Origin: Vibrio gangliei
Lineage (GTDB): Bacteria > Pseudomonadota > Gammaproteobacteria > Enterobacterales > Vibrionaceae
Length of the DNA: 64,000 nt
Direction: 5' to 3'
NCBI RefSeq assembly: GCF_026001925.1
Contig: NZ_AP021870.1
Coordinates: forward strand, 124,001 to 188,000
Made by a program: the position numbers and the translations under genes. The first letter of the stretch is position 1. Every line of letters begins with the position of its first letter. The notes beneath the pieces were generated by a model. The model was not told the DNA's origin and did not search any database. It was given only the letters and a program-made list of their open reading frames with translations. Positions 44,096 to 53,126 of the stretch are shown piece by piece.

Positions 44096-44115
44096 ATTGT
44101 GATCATTGTCACCAA
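44096..44115. promoter_or_regulatory. CRP-type site 2 upstream of mtlA
   Basis: ATTGTGATCATTGTCACCAA contains TGTGA-N6-TCAC. Its centre is 45 bp from site 1. Confidence 0.78.
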
Positions 44116-44144
44116 ATAATCATTAAAGATCTTTTATGGAATCT

Positions 44145-44166
44145 ATGATGTGATCTAAATCACTAT
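44145..44166. promoter_or_regulatory. CRP-type site 3 upstream of mtlA
   Basis: The site contains TGTGATCTAAATCACTA, a near-symmetric match to the CRP consensus. Its centre is 51 bp from site 2, so the three sites are spaced at about four to five helical turns. Confidence 0.8.
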
Positions 44167-44320
44167 TGCTTAATTGTTTTATTGCGTGAAATAAATGACT
44201 CATCTTTCATTCAATCAAAATGTAGCTTTCTTTCATTGTATTGGCTTGGTGAATGTATTGGTAAAGTGATTAGAGCGAGGTTGTTTAGTGGCAGCAGAAC
44301 TAGAATTTTAAACAAAAAAA
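44167..44320. other. Gap between mtlA regulatory sites and the pirin-side terminator
   Basis: I see no supportable gene. A 68-codon frame at 44182-44388 lacks a ribosome-binding site and runs through the terminator hairpin. Confidence 0.4.
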
Positions 44321-44346
44321 TCCCTGCTATTAGGGAAAAGCAGGGA
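44321..44346 (-). terminator. Rho-independent terminator downstream of the pirin gene
   Basis: TCCCTGC / GCAGGGA around a 12-nt loop is followed on the minus strand by TTTTTTTGTTT. It is about 155 bp beyond the pirin stop. Confidence 0.85.
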
Positions 44347-44380
44347 GTGGCTTATTATGATGCGAATCAGAAGCACAAGG

Positions 44381-44431
44381 TATCGTGATTATTTTCTCCT
44401 GGCAGTTATAGCGAGTGAATGAATCACGATA
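44381..44431. repeat. Inverted repeat in the pirin 3' region
   Basis: TATCGTGATT and AATCACGATA are perfect 10-bp complements 31 bases apart, lying between the pirin stop and its terminator. Its role is unknown; it could be an RNA stem or a protein-binding site. Confidence 0.6.
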
Positions 44432-44502
44432 GTTAAATTGTAGACCTTGATCACAGGTTATGTTCATGAAGATTCTGTGATATTGGCCTAGGCGATTTAA
44501 TT

Positions 44503-45378
44503 TTAATATTGGTGAAATTTACCCGCTTGGTAATCGTTTATTGCTTGGTTAATTTCATCCATGCTGTTCATCACAAAGGGGCCATAGTGTACGACGGGTT
44601 CATCAATAGGCTGACCAACAAAGATCAATAATCCTGCATCGCTGCTTGCTTCTAACTGGATGGTATCCATCGTGTTATTTTCTAAGCTCGAAGCTGGCAT
44701 GATGGCGAAATCAGATTGCTTTAGTGATTTCCCGTTTACATTGATCTTGCCTTTATAGACATAAATCATCGCATTATGTTGGCTTGGTATGTTCAACGAG
44801 ATTGATTCATTTGCTTGAGTTTTCCAATCCGCTACGGTTGCAGGTACGCCGGTGTCCATCAAAGGGCCTTGTAGAGCTTTTCGATTGACTTCAAGAGCGC
44901 CCGCTAACACACGCAGTAAGCTGCCATCCGACAAATATTCTTCTGTGATGGTTTCAGGCTGAAAATCAAAGTATTTAGCTGGTTTCATTTTGTCGCGTGC
45001 AGGCTGGTTTATCCAAATTTGGAAACCGTGCAATTGGCCTTCTTCCATAATTGGCATTTCGCTGTGAATTACGCCTTGTCCAGCCGCCATCCACTGTGCA
45101 CCGCCACTACGCAGTTCTCCAACATTTCCCATGTGGTCTTTATGTTGAAAGTGACCATTCATCATATACGTTAGCGTTTCTATGCCACGATGTGGATGAG
45201 GAGGAAAGCCTCCAACGTAATCTTTTTTATCATCGGCTTTTAATTCATCCATCATTAAAAATGGTGAAAAATGCTTGTTATTAAAACCTGCCACACGCTG
45301 GATTTTCACGCCATCCCCATCAGATGTGGGTTGAGATTGCATAACAAGACGGACTTCTCGAATATGAGCTTGAGTCAT
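44503..45378 (-). CDS. Pirin family protein (bicupin)
   Basis: The 291-residue bicupin has the Pirin N-terminal metal site (GGFPPHPHRGIETLTYMMNGHFQHKDHMGN, about 55-84, His/His/His/Glu type) and a Pirin C-terminal domain. Bacterial pirins such as YhhW act as quercetinases or redox-linked regulators. No substrate can be assigned. It diverges from the ABC importer genes. Confidence 0.92.
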   Translation of the reverse strand: MTQAHIREVRLVMQSQPTSDGDGVKIQRVAGFNNKHFSPFLMMDELKADDKKDYVGGFPPHPHRGIETLTYMMNGHFQHKDHMGNVGELRSGGAQWMAAGQGVIHSEMPIMEEGQLHGFQIWINQPARDKMKPAKYFDFQPETITEEYLSDGSLLRVLAGALEVNRKALQGPLMDTGVPATVADWKTQANESISLNIPSQHNAMIYVYKGKINVNGKSLKQSDFAIMPASSLENNTMDTIQLEASSDAGLLIFVGQPIDEPVVHYGPFVMNSMDEINQAINDYQAGKFHQY

Positions 45379-45579
45379 AATAACCTCGGGTTTATGTCAT
45401 TGATGTAGTCATTTTAGTGAAAATTGCATTAGTGATGAGATCAGTGCATGCACTAACTTGTTCGAAAAACTTGAATAAGATGTCGTTGCTTTCAGGTCGT
45501 TGTTTTTGGGTCTGCGGTGGGTTTATGGAGCGGATGTGACGTAGAGGATTGATCCACCCTGATAAATGGCTTAATTTAG

Positions 45580-45607
45580 CTATTTGTTAATAAATAATTA
45601 CAAATAG
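45580..45607. promoter_or_regulatory. Palindromic candidate operator in the pirin/ABC transporter intergenic region
   Basis: CTATTTGT and ACAAATAG are perfect 8-bp inverted arms separated by 12 AT-only bases. It lies 66 bp before the binding-protein start. No regulator gene is adjacent, so the binding protein is unknown. Confidence 0.5.
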
Positions 45608-45672
45608 ACCTAAATGCATGTGGAAATTGGACTCACCACATTGTGAATGAAAATGTATCAGAAGGAATTGCC

Positions 45673-46749
45673 ATGTCTCTTTTAAACTCCGCGGGTTTTA
45701 TTACTGCGTCTCCCCAAGAAAATAAGCGTTTACTTTCTATAATACTTAGTTCTTTAACTTTAGTGAGTGCTTTGTTTTCTCATACTGGTTATGCAGCCGA
45801 TAAAGAAATTACGGTTGGCGCATTACGCTTTACTAGCCATGCGGCCACCTTTGTTGCGGTTGAAAAGGGGTATTTCAAACAGCAAGGGCTGGATGTGAAA
45901 TTGAAGTTCTTCCAAGCCGCACAACCAATGGCAGTGGCGGTCGCTTCACATGATGTGGACTATGCAGTAACGGCCATGTCTGGTGGCTTGATTTCATTGG
46001 CAGATAAAGGGGCAGTTAAAGTCATTGGTGGTTCGCTTTCTGAAGATCCTAAAATTGATGGTCAAAAGATTGTCGTTTCAAATAAAGCTTATGAAACTGG
46101 CCTAACGGATCCGTCTAAGCTGGATGGTAAAACTTGGGCTATTTCTCAAGCAGGCTCTTCTTTTCATTACGTTGGCGCACAAATTGAACAGCTAGAAGGC
46201 ATTAGTTTAAAGTTTAAGCCTCTACAAAAAGTGGGTGCGATCATTGGCGCAATGAAAACCGGTCAGGTGGATGCGTGGTCGATTGTGCCACATATTGCTA
46301 AACCTTTAGCGGAAAGTGGAGCTATCCATATTATTGGTAATGTGTCTGACTTTTTACCAAATTATCAAGTAACGACCATCTTCACTTCGACAAAAAATGC
46401 ACAAGATGAACGTGAACAAACTCAAGCATTTCTAACGGCTTTAGCCAAAGGCGCTGCTGATTATAACGCCGCCATGATTGATAAAACGGCTGGCAAACAA
46501 GCACAAGACGATATGGTGAAGTTGATTCATAAATACATCTATACCGACCAACCACTAGAAAAAGCAGCCCCAAGTATCATTAATGGTTCGATGCGTTTGA
46601 ATGCCGATAACTACTTAAATATGGCTTCTTTGCAAAATCAGTTGGATTGGTTCCAAAAAGAGAAAATGGTGAAAGCAGATATCAAATTGGGTGATGTGGT
46701 TGATAGCAGTTATGTGAAGACTGTGGATGATTCAGCTCAAGCGCAATAG
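45673..46749 (+). CDS. ABC transporter substrate-binding protein (SsuA/NMT1/nitrate type)
   Basis: The 358-residue protein has an extended signal peptide with its hydrophobic core at about 20-38 and the cleavage region HTGYAADKE. A mature NMT1/SsuA-like domain follows (ITVGALRFTSHAATFVAVEKGYFKQQGLDVKLKFF). The ATG at 45673 has AAGGA 6 bases upstream and is preferred to 45643. The ligand may be a sulfonate, nitrate-like or pyrimidine compound; the sequence does not decide. Confidence 0.85.
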   Translation: MSLLNSAGFITASPQENKRLLSIILSSLTLVSALFSHTGYAADKEITVGALRFTSHAATFVAVEKGYFKQQGLDVKLKFFQAAQPMAVAVASHDVDYAVTAMSGGLISLADKGAVKVIGGSLSEDPKIDGQKIVVSNKAYETGLTDPSKLDGKTWAISQAGSSFHYVGAQIEQLEGISLKFKPLQKVGAIIGAMKTGQVDAWSIVPHIAKPLAESGAIHIIGNVSDFLPNYQVTTIFTSTKNAQDEREQTQAFLTALAKGAADYNAAMIDKTAGKQAQDDMVKLIHKYIYTDQPLEKAAPSIINGSMRLNADNYLNMASLQNQLDWFQKEKMVKADIKLGDVVDSSYVKTVDDSAQAQ

Positions 46750-46760
46750 GGCACGGGTAA

Positions 46761-47528
46761 ATGAATTTAATCATTGAAAACCTAAGCCATAATTATGGTG
46801 AGATGCAGGTTTTAAAAGACATCTCATTAGATATTCCTACGGGAAAAATTGTTTGTATTGTTGGACCATCTGGTTGCGGTAAATCGACATTATTACGCAT
46901 GATTGGCGGCTTAGAGCAAGCTGACTCTGGACAAATACTTCAAGTAGGCGAACCTACGATAGATTGTTTAAATCCACTGACTTACGTCTTTCAAGATTTT
47001 GCTTTGCTGCCTTGGCGAAGTGTGGAAGGCAATATCAGTGTGGTGTTGGAAGATCATAAACTGCCTCGTGCTAAGCAAGAAGCCATTATTGCGGATGTAT
47101 TGAATCGCACCAATCTCACGGATTTTCGTAAAGCACTACCGAAACAGTTATCTGGTGGTATGAAGCAGCGTGTCGCCATTGCACGCGCGTTAGCGGTTAA
47201 GCCTGCTGTGATGCTGATGGATGAACCTTTGTCCGCACTTGATAGCCAAACTCGAGAGCTTTTGATGGATGATTTGGTTAATCTGTGGACGAATGAGCCT
47301 TTTACAGCGGTCTATGTGACTCATAATCTCAACGAGGCAGTTCGATTAGGGCATAAGATTGTCGTGTTATCACGCCGTCCTGGTCGCATTCATGAAGTGG
47401 TGGAGATTGATACCCCGCTTAATCAAAGACACAGTAACGATGTGAACTTGGCTGAAAAGCAATCCTACTTATGGCAATTAATGCGTGAAGAAGCCTTAGC
47501 CGCAGAAGGAGAGTTGATTGATGGATAA
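46761..47528 (+). CDS. ABC transporter ATP-binding protein (SsuB/TauB type)
   Basis: The 255-residue ATPase has Walker A GPSGCGKST (about 34-42), Q-loop VFQDFALLPWR (typical of SsuB/NrtD), signature LSGGMKQRVAIARA, Walker B VMLMDEPLSALD and switch His VTHN. It starts 11 bp after the binding-protein gene and overlaps the permease start. Confidence 0.92.
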   Translation: MNLIIENLSHNYGEMQVLKDISLDIPTGKIVCIVGPSGCGKSTLLRMIGGLEQADSGQILQVGEPTIDCLNPLTYVFQDFALLPWRSVEGNISVVLEDHKLPRAKQEAIIADVLNRTNLTDFRKALPKQLSGGMKQRVAIARALAVKPAVMLMDEPLSALDSQTRELLMDDLVNLWTNEPFTAVYVTHNLNEAVRLGHKIVVLSRRPGRIHEVVEIDTPLNQRHSNDVNLAEKQSYLWQLMREEALAAEGELIDG

Positions 47529-48327
47529 TATTTCTCCAGGTGCGAAACAAACCCCCGTACCTTTTCGTGGCGGAGGTTTTGCGCCGAAGTCTAAGCCTTG
47601 GGTCGGTGCGATAGTGTTTATTGTGTTGATTGCTTTACTTGAATTAGGAACTCGCAGCGGATTTATCTCAACGTTAACCGTGCCTCAGCCATCGAATGTG
47701 TGGCATACCTTTGTCGATTTATATCAAAGCGGAATGTTGTGGCAACAGCTATTGCCTTCTCTCACTCGCCTTGCTGTTGGGGCAACCATTGGCGTATTAC
47801 TTGGGATTAGCCTTGGGATTATGATTGGATTATTTTCTTTAGCTCGAGCTGGACTCGTCCCGTTGGTTTCAGCGATTTTCCCAATCCCTAAAATTGCCTT
47901 ATTGCCACTTTTTGTCATTTGGTTTGGTATCGATGAAGCATCAAAATATGCATTAATTGCTTTTGGTACGTTTACCCCAACCGTAGTCGCGACTTACGGT
48001 GCTGTGGATAACGTCGACCGTTCGTTAATCCGAATGGGGCAAAGCTTTTCCATGTCGTGGTTTTCAATTGTGCGCAAAATCGTATTACCTGGAGCTATGC
48101 CCGGTATTCTATCTGGCCTGCGTGTCAGCCTTGCTATTGCTATCATCTTGCTGGTGGCCGCTGAAATGCTTGGCGCTGAATATGGTATTGGCGCTTATAT
48201 TCTGGAAGCTGGATCGTTATATGATTTAGAACGATTGTTCACGGGCGTGGCGATCTTGTCTTTGCTTGGTGTGCTTATCAGTTATGTGATTACATTGCTA
48301 GAGAAGCGGTTATTGAAGTGGCGGTAA
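47521..48327 (+). CDS. ABC transporter permease (SsuC/TauC type)
   Basis: The 268-residue permease has six helices and the EAA loop near DRSLIRMGQSFSMSWFSIVRKIVLPGAMPGIL. The ATG at 47521 overlaps the ATPase stop by 8 bp, showing translational coupling. Together with the two preceding genes it makes a complete importer. It is followed by a strong terminator. Confidence 0.92.
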   Translation: MDNISPGAKQTPVPFRGGGFAPKSKPWVGAIVFIVLIALLELGTRSGFISTLTVPQPSNVWHTFVDLYQSGMLWQQLLPSLTRLAVGATIGVLLGISLGIMIGLFSLARAGLVPLVSAIFPIPKIALLPLFVIWFGIDEASKYALIAFGTFTPTVVATYGAVDNVDRSLIRMGQSFSMSWFSIVRKIVLPGAMPGILSGLRVSLAIAIILLVAAEMLGAEYGIGAYILEAGSLYDLERLFTGVAILSLLGVLISYVITLLEKRLLKWR

Positions 48328-48369
48328 GGCTAAATTTAGTAATATCAATAGAATATATTGACCATTAAA

Positions 48370-48401
48370 AAAGAGGTGACAACAAACGCTGTCACCTCTT
48401 T
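48370..48401. terminator. Bidirectional rho-independent terminator
   Basis: The 12-bp stem AAAGAGGTGACA / TGTCACCTCTTT has an 8-nt loop, lying between the convergent permease and DUF3297 genes. Confidence 0.9.
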
Positions 48402-48425
48402 CTTTTCTATGTCGCTCTAAAAAGC

Positions 48426-48674
48426 TTATTGATAGTACGCTTCAACTTCGCCTTTTAGTTTGATCAACATTGGGTTGCCATAGCGATCTTTGGCTTTTGG
48501 AGAGGCAATTTTTACCCAACCTTCGCTGATGCAGTATTCTTCGACATCAGTACGTTCTTTGCCGTTAAAACGGATTCCGATAGGATACTCAAAACACTCA
48601 GCAACATAGTGTGGGCTACGTGGGTTACCTGCTAGGTGATCCGGTAATTCTGGCTTTTGGTTAGTATCGCTCAT
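48426..48674 (-). CDS. DUF3297 family protein
   Basis: The 82-residue protein matches the DUF3297 family along its length (DHLAGNPRSPHYVAECFEYPIGIRFNGKERTDVEEYCISEGWV...KDRYGNPMLIKLKGEVEAYY). It is a small conserved cytoplasmic protein of unknown function in gammaproteobacteria. It is a single gene. Confidence 0.9.
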   Translation of the reverse strand: MSDTNQKPELPDHLAGNPRSPHYVAECFEYPIGIRFNGKERTDVEEYCISEGWVKIASPKAKDRYGNPMLIKLKGEVEAYYQ

Positions 48675-48960
48675 AGTAGTTATTGCCTAAAATAATAGAG
48701 GTATAAAGGCGCTATTGTAGTCAACAGAGTCTATTGGCTCAAGGTAAATTCTCTTAGCAAATAAATTGGTATTTGAGTTGGTTGAGCTCGATAAATATGT
48801 CAGCGAGTGAGGTATGGTGAAGCGAGCTGATGGTTCGACGGTGGTATGCTGAGGTGATAAAAAATAGAGCCCTAGTTGCAATGATGTAAGTATGGTTGTA
48901 AGGGCTCAATTATACGAGTTTAGTTTTGCTAATTCATTTCTTTCAAACAATTAACGGACT

Positions 48961-49461
48961 TTAATTTTTAGATAGTAAGGTGGCATTATTTGTTTGAGTG
49001 ACCATGCCCAGTTGCATCGCCTTATCCAGTTTTAAGTTGTGATTGGTGATGTTATACAATGCCGTTTCTGACACAAGCACGATGTTGGCATCATTTTCAG
49101 GTGGATTGGCGTGTACAGTGAGCTTTTTATTTTCGTCGTATTTTGACCAGAGTTGAGTATCTACTAAGTAGATATACGTATTTGCGGGTAAATTTGGATG
49201 GTTTTTCACCATTAAATTCAACCACCAACTGGCTCTTTGTAATCCTGGAGTACCCGTTAACCTCTTAGGCATTTTGATCTGGTTACTTTGTATGGCTTCT
49301 TGTGTCGCAATCGCAACATCAAGTGCGCCAGGAAAGCTTTCAGCAAAAGGATTGGTAAATAGCCCATCGTATGAGCAAGCCCAAGTGAATGGGCTTGCTG
49401 AGGTTAAAAGGGCAGTAAGTAACCAGGTCTTTGGACGGCAAGAAATGGTTTTTCCTTTCAT
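48961..49461 (-). CDS. Exported protein of unknown function downstream of the alkyl sulfatase
   Basis: The 166-residue protein has an N-terminal hydrophobic signal (about 11-28) ending TWACSYDG; the Cys could be a lipobox-like residue, but Trp at -2 makes that doubtful. Residues 40-150 are mixed alpha/beta without a family I recognise. The ATG at 49461 has AAGGAAG upstream; the longer frame to 49515 would overlap the sulfatase. It starts 40 bp after the sulfatase stop on the same strand, so the two may work together. Confidence 0.7.
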   Translation of the reverse strand: MKGKTISCRPKTWLLTALLTSASPFTWACSYDGLFTNPFAESFPGALDVAIATQEAIQSNQIKMPKRLTGTPGLQRASWWLNLMVKNHPNLPANTYIYLVDTQLWSKYDENKKLTVHANPPENDANIVLVSETALYNITNHNLKLDKAMQLGMVTQTNNATLLSKN

Positions 49462-49501
49462 ACTGCTTCCTTTTATTGTCGTAGGTTGATGCCGTAGCGA
49501 G

Positions 49502-51463
49502 TTATGGCGTGACAATGTTGAACCAGAAATTGAAGGTATCTAACATACCTACAAAATCTTTAAACACTTGCTTGTCGCCTTCTAGTTTAATATCACCATT
49601 TGCAATCGCTTGCTCAAGGGTAATATTACCTAATTGAACATTATCTAAAGCTTCTTTAGTCAATGTTAGCGCTACGTCGGGTTTATCTGTTTGTTTGGTC
49701 GTATGGTTTAGCACTGAGTTTTCGACATACAGAGTGTATTTCTCATCTAGATCAGTGAAGTTCATGTTGATCGCAAACGCTTTACCAGCCGCTTTTTCTG
49801 GTAAAATTCGTACCGCAAGATAGTCAAATAACATTTCCGGTGGCATGTTTTTGATGATATCTGGTGATGCTGTATTTGTACCACCTGCAGAAGGGGTGCC
49901 ATTACGTAACTCATAAGCACCTTGTAGATAAACAGAACGCCATGGGCCAGATTCGGCTTGGTAGCCTAGCTGCTCATAAGTGTCAGCCAATAACTCTTTA
50001 GCCTCCGTATTTTTCGGGTTTGCAAACACCACATGTTTAAGCACTTCCGCTACCCAGCGGTATTTACCAGCGTCAAAGTCAGCTTTGGCTTTTTTAATTA
50101 CCGCTTGTTCACCACCCATGTATTCAACATATTCAACCGCAACGTCTGCCGGTGGTAAGTTGTTTAGATCGGATGGGTTACCGTCATACCAACCCATGTA
50201 ACGTTGGTAAACTGCACGGCTATTGTGACGCAGTGTGCCGTAATAGCCACGTGTACTCCAGTTTTTCTCTAAAGAATCTGGAAGTGTTATCATTTCGGCG
50301 ATTTCAGAACCTACATAGCCTTGGTTCATTAAGCGAACGCTTTGATCGTGCGTATATTTATAAATATCGCGTTGTTTTTTGAAATAATCATAAATATTTT
50401 CTTGTCCCCACATTGGCCAGTGGTGGCTTTGGAACTTCACATCCACTTTATCGCCCCACATATCAATGGTTTCTTGTAAGTAGCTAGCCCATTTCAAAGC
50501 ATCACGTACTTGTGCACCACGTAGGGTTAAGATGTTATGCATTGTATTGGTTGAGTTTTCTGCCATCCACAATGCTTTTTTGTCTGGGAAGTAGGTATTG
50601 ATTTCGGTTGGCGCTTCTGAACCTGGCGTGTATTGGAAAACCATTTTCACCCCATCAATGGTCATTTCATCGCCAGTTTTTTCAATGATATGGGTTGGCT
50701 TGATTAGGGTAGCTAAGCCGGTCGAAGTTGTTTGACCAAGGCCACCGTTAACACCACCACGTTCGTTTCTAGGAAGTAACGCACCATACATATACACGGC
50801 ACGGCGACCCATCGCATTACCAGCAATTACGTTTTCCGATACTGCATGTTCGGTAAAATCGTGTGATGCTATGATTTGAACTTTTCCGTCTAAGACATCT
50901 TTTTCATCAACAATGCCACGAACACCACCAAAGTGGTCAATATGGCTATGGCTGTAGATAACAGCAACAACAGGTCTTTCACCCAGTTGCTTATTGACGA
51001 ATTCAAGAGCGGCTTTTGCCGTTTCCTGAGAAATCAATGGGTCAAATACAATCCAACCTGTATCACCTTTAATAAAAGTAATATTGGAAAGGTCATAACC
51101 GCGTACTTGATAAATACCATCAGTAACTTCAAATAAGCCATTGATCATATTTAATTGAGCGTTACGCCAGAGACTTGGGTTAACACTGTCTGGTGCAGGC
51201 TTATCAAGGCCAATGTATTTTTTATAGGCTTCTAAATCCCATACCACATCGCCTTTTTCATTTTTTATAGTGACAGTATCCTGTTTCGCAATAAAGCCAC
51301 GTTGCGCATTTTCAAAGTCTTGTTTGTCGCTAAAGGGTAATGCTTGCTTGAGTTTATTGTTTTCAGCAATGGTTGCTTTGGTGGCGGGTTTTGGATCGGT
51401 TGCACTTGCTCCAATTGGTGCGGCGGCAACGATTGCCAATAATGCCAATGTGATGGGTCTCAT
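49502..51463 (-). CDS. Exported alkyl sulfatase (BDS1/SdsA1 type metallo-beta-lactamase fold)
   Basis: The 653-residue protein has a signal peptide (MRPITLALLAIVAAAPIGASA). The metallo-beta-lactamase domain carries the zinc motif HSHIDHFGG (about 170-180) and further ligands in MAENSTNTMHNILTLRG. It is followed by an alkylsulfatase dimerisation domain and a C-terminal SCP2-like lipid-binding domain (about 525-650). Length and order match SdsA1/BDS1 enzymes, which release sulfate from alkyl sulfates such as SDS. Its location in the periplasm is inferred from the signal peptide. Confidence 0.93.
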   Translation of the reverse strand: MRPITLALLAIVAAAPIGASATDPKPATKATIAENNKLKQALPFSDKQDFENAQRGFIAKQDTVTIKNEKGDVVWDLEAYKKYIGLDKPAPDSVNPSLWRNAQLNMINGLFEVTDGIYQVRGYDLSNITFIKGDTGWIVFDPLISQETAKAALEFVNKQLGERPVVAVIYSHSHIDHFGGVRGIVDEKDVLDGKVQIIASHDFTEHAVSENVIAGNAMGRRAVYMYGALLPRNERGGVNGGLGQTTSTGLATLIKPTHIIEKTGDEMTIDGVKMVFQYTPGSEAPTEINTYFPDKKALWMAENSTNTMHNILTLRGAQVRDALKWASYLQETIDMWGDKVDVKFQSHHWPMWGQENIYDYFKKQRDIYKYTHDQSVRLMNQGYVGSEIAEMITLPDSLEKNWSTRGYYGTLRHNSRAVYQRYMGWYDGNPSDLNNLPPADVAVEYVEYMGGEQAVIKKAKADFDAGKYRWVAEVLKHVVFANPKNTEAKELLADTYEQLGYQAESGPWRSVYLQGAYELRNGTPSAGGTNTASPDIIKNMPPEMLFDYLAVRILPEKAAGKAFAINMNFTDLDEKYTLYVENSVLNHTTKQTDKPDVALTLTKEALDNVQLGNITLEQAIANGDIKLEGDKQVFKDFVGMLDTFNFWFNIVTP

Positions 51464-51791
51464 AAGTCACTCCGTGAGTTGAACACTGTGTTAAATCAGT
51501 ATAGCCGGATTATGAGAAGAGAATGTTTTATTTTTATGAAAATCATGAGTTTAATACGGCGTTGCTCACAGGTTTGTTTGTAGCTAAATGTTTCTAATGT
51601 TTATTTGTGACCTCGTTGATATTGCTTGCTTTGATGTTTTGTCGAGTTGTATTGGAGCGAGGATAGATAAAGTGGTGGTGTTAAGTGGAATTATGCATTC
51701 GTATTCGTACACTTACGCCATTAGGTCTCTTTGAGTGAAAGAAGCCTGAAAAAGCACTATTCAGGCTTTATGAACTGGTATTGTGCATCTT
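51464..51791. other. Intergenic region upstream of the alkyl sulfatase
   Basis: This 328-bp region contains the sulfatase promoter side and, near 51742-51768, the terminator of the RDD operon. I see no gene or other recognisable element. Confidence 0.4.
51742..51768 (-). terminator. Terminator of the DUF445-RDD operon
   Basis: The stem AAGCCTGAA / TTCAGGCTT has a 9-nt loop followed on the minus strand by a CTTTC-type weak U tract, 24 bp after the RDD stop. Confidence 0.7.
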
Positions 51792-52307
51792 TTATTGTGG
51801 TTTGAATGTCTCAGCTTTTGGCCGAATCACCACTGTTCCGGCGATTTTATCGTGTAGCCCTTGTTTACGGCTATCAAATCCTACCCATAGAAAACCGAGC
51901 ATAAATACAAACATCGATACAAAGTAACCTAGGTAGCGAATGATAGATTGAACCGTGGTTAATCGTTGACCAGTCTTTGCATCAACCACTTGTGCCTTAA
52001 TCAACATTTTGCCAGGAGTCGCGCCACGAAACTTCCAGAATAGAACCGTGACTATCAGTAACGGAATGTAGCTCCACCAAGTGTCAGACATCAAAGAACT
52101 GCCAGCCCATGTGGTTGAGTAAGATGAAAATGAATAATGTTCAGTTTGTGTGCTGTAACTTTGTTGATAAGACTCCAATCCAGGAATAGCAAGTAATCCA
52201 AGTACAATGGAATAGAGAATCGTATCTACAATACTTGCCCCAACACGGGACCAAAAGCCAACGTATTCATACTCTAATAATGTGTCACTTAATTCGAATT
52301 TTTTCAT
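51792..52307 (-). CDS. RDD family membrane protein
   Basis: The 171-residue protein has the RDD signature (FWSRVGASIVDTILYSIVLG with the Arg/Asp pair, and TPGKMLIKAQVVDAKTGQRLT) and three to four membrane helices. Its role is unknown; some RDD proteins act in transport. It lies 15 bp after the DUF445 gene. Confidence 0.88.
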   Translation of the reverse strand: MKKFELSDTLLEYEYVGFWSRVGASIVDTILYSIVLGLLAIPGLESYQQSYSTQTEHYSFSSYSTTWAGSSLMSDTWWSYIPLLIVTVLFWKFRGATPGKMLIKAQVVDAKTGQRLTTVQSIIRYLGYFVSMFVFMLGFLWVGFDSRKQGLHDKIAGTVVIRPKAETFKPQ

Positions 52308-52322
52308 AGTAATACCGTTTTA

Positions 52323-53033
52323 TTAGGCTGCGCTGATAATCGCAGAGATCACACCGATTAAACCACCAAACACACCACCCCAAACAACTAACCAGCCTAA
52401 ATGTTTTTGGATCATTGTTTGAACCATCTCTTTGACCATCTTAGGTGTTAATTCGTTCAAGCGCTGATCAATGATATTTTCAATGTTGGCTTGAATGTCT
52501 TCCATCATCGCGGGTTGTTCAAGTTGTTCTTTTAAGGCTTGTTTTACTTGTTCGCTTTGGCTTATCTCAATGATAGAGGCCTGCATCTTCTCAACAAAAG
52601 GTTGCTTTAACGGTTGAACTGCTTCAACGCCACCAAACATGGCGAGCATACCGCCAAATGAAGAATTCATGATGACTTCCGTTAGTGAATCAAAGGTTGG
52701 GGCTAAATCGATTTTTTCTATTATTGGTTTTAAATTCAGTGCTGCACTGCTTGCCATTTCTTGATTTAAGAATTTATCAATATTCTGCTTGGTGAAAAAC
52801 TGCTCCATCATCAATTTTTTTATCGCGGCTTTAAACTCCTCAAAACGTGCAGGAATAACACCTGAGCCATACAAACCAGGCACTTTTTCAAACAGCATGT
52901 GAATGGCGAGCCAGTTGGTGATAGCACCAGAGAAAGCAAATAACCCTGCATAGAGTGCAATATGGTTTTGAGACACGTAGCCAAGTGTTAGAAGTAATAA
53001 AGATATAAGGTTGGTGATTAAGCTTTTGTTCAT
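52323..53033 (-). CDS. DUF445 family membrane protein
   Basis: The 236-residue protein has N-terminal membrane helices (about 8-42), the DUF445 motif FSGAITNWLAIHMLFEKVPGLYGSGVIPARFEEFKAAI, a helical central part and a C-terminal Gly-rich helix. Function is unknown. It shares an operon with the RDD gene. Confidence 0.88.
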   Translation of the reverse strand: MNKSLITNLISLLLLTLGYVSQNHIALYAGLFAFSGAITNWLAIHMLFEKVPGLYGSGVIPARFEEFKAAIKKLMMEQFFTKQNIDKFLNQEMASSAALNLKPIIEKIDLAPTFDSLTEVIMNSSFGGMLAMFGGVEAVQPLKQPFVEKMQASIIEISQSEQVKQALKEQLEQPAMMEDIQANIENIIDQRLNELTPKMVKEMVQTMIQKHLGWLVVWGGVFGGLIGVISAIISAA

Positions 53034-53068
53034 AGTTTTATCGATATTTTCAATAAATGAGACACAAA

Positions 53069-53102
53069 AAAGGATGATAAACAGGGCGTTGTACCATCCT
53101 TT
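53069..53102 (-). terminator. Rho-independent terminator after yibL
   Basis: AAAGGATG / CATCCTTT encloses an 18-nt loop and is followed by TTTTTGTG on the minus strand. Confidence 0.78.
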
Positions 53103-53126
53103 GAAATATACCTGGGTAATTTACGC

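Noticed and set aside
44182..44388. A 68-codon plus-strand frame upstream of mtlA
   Set aside because: It has no ribosome-binding site, no family likeness and runs through a terminator hairpin serving the opposite strand.
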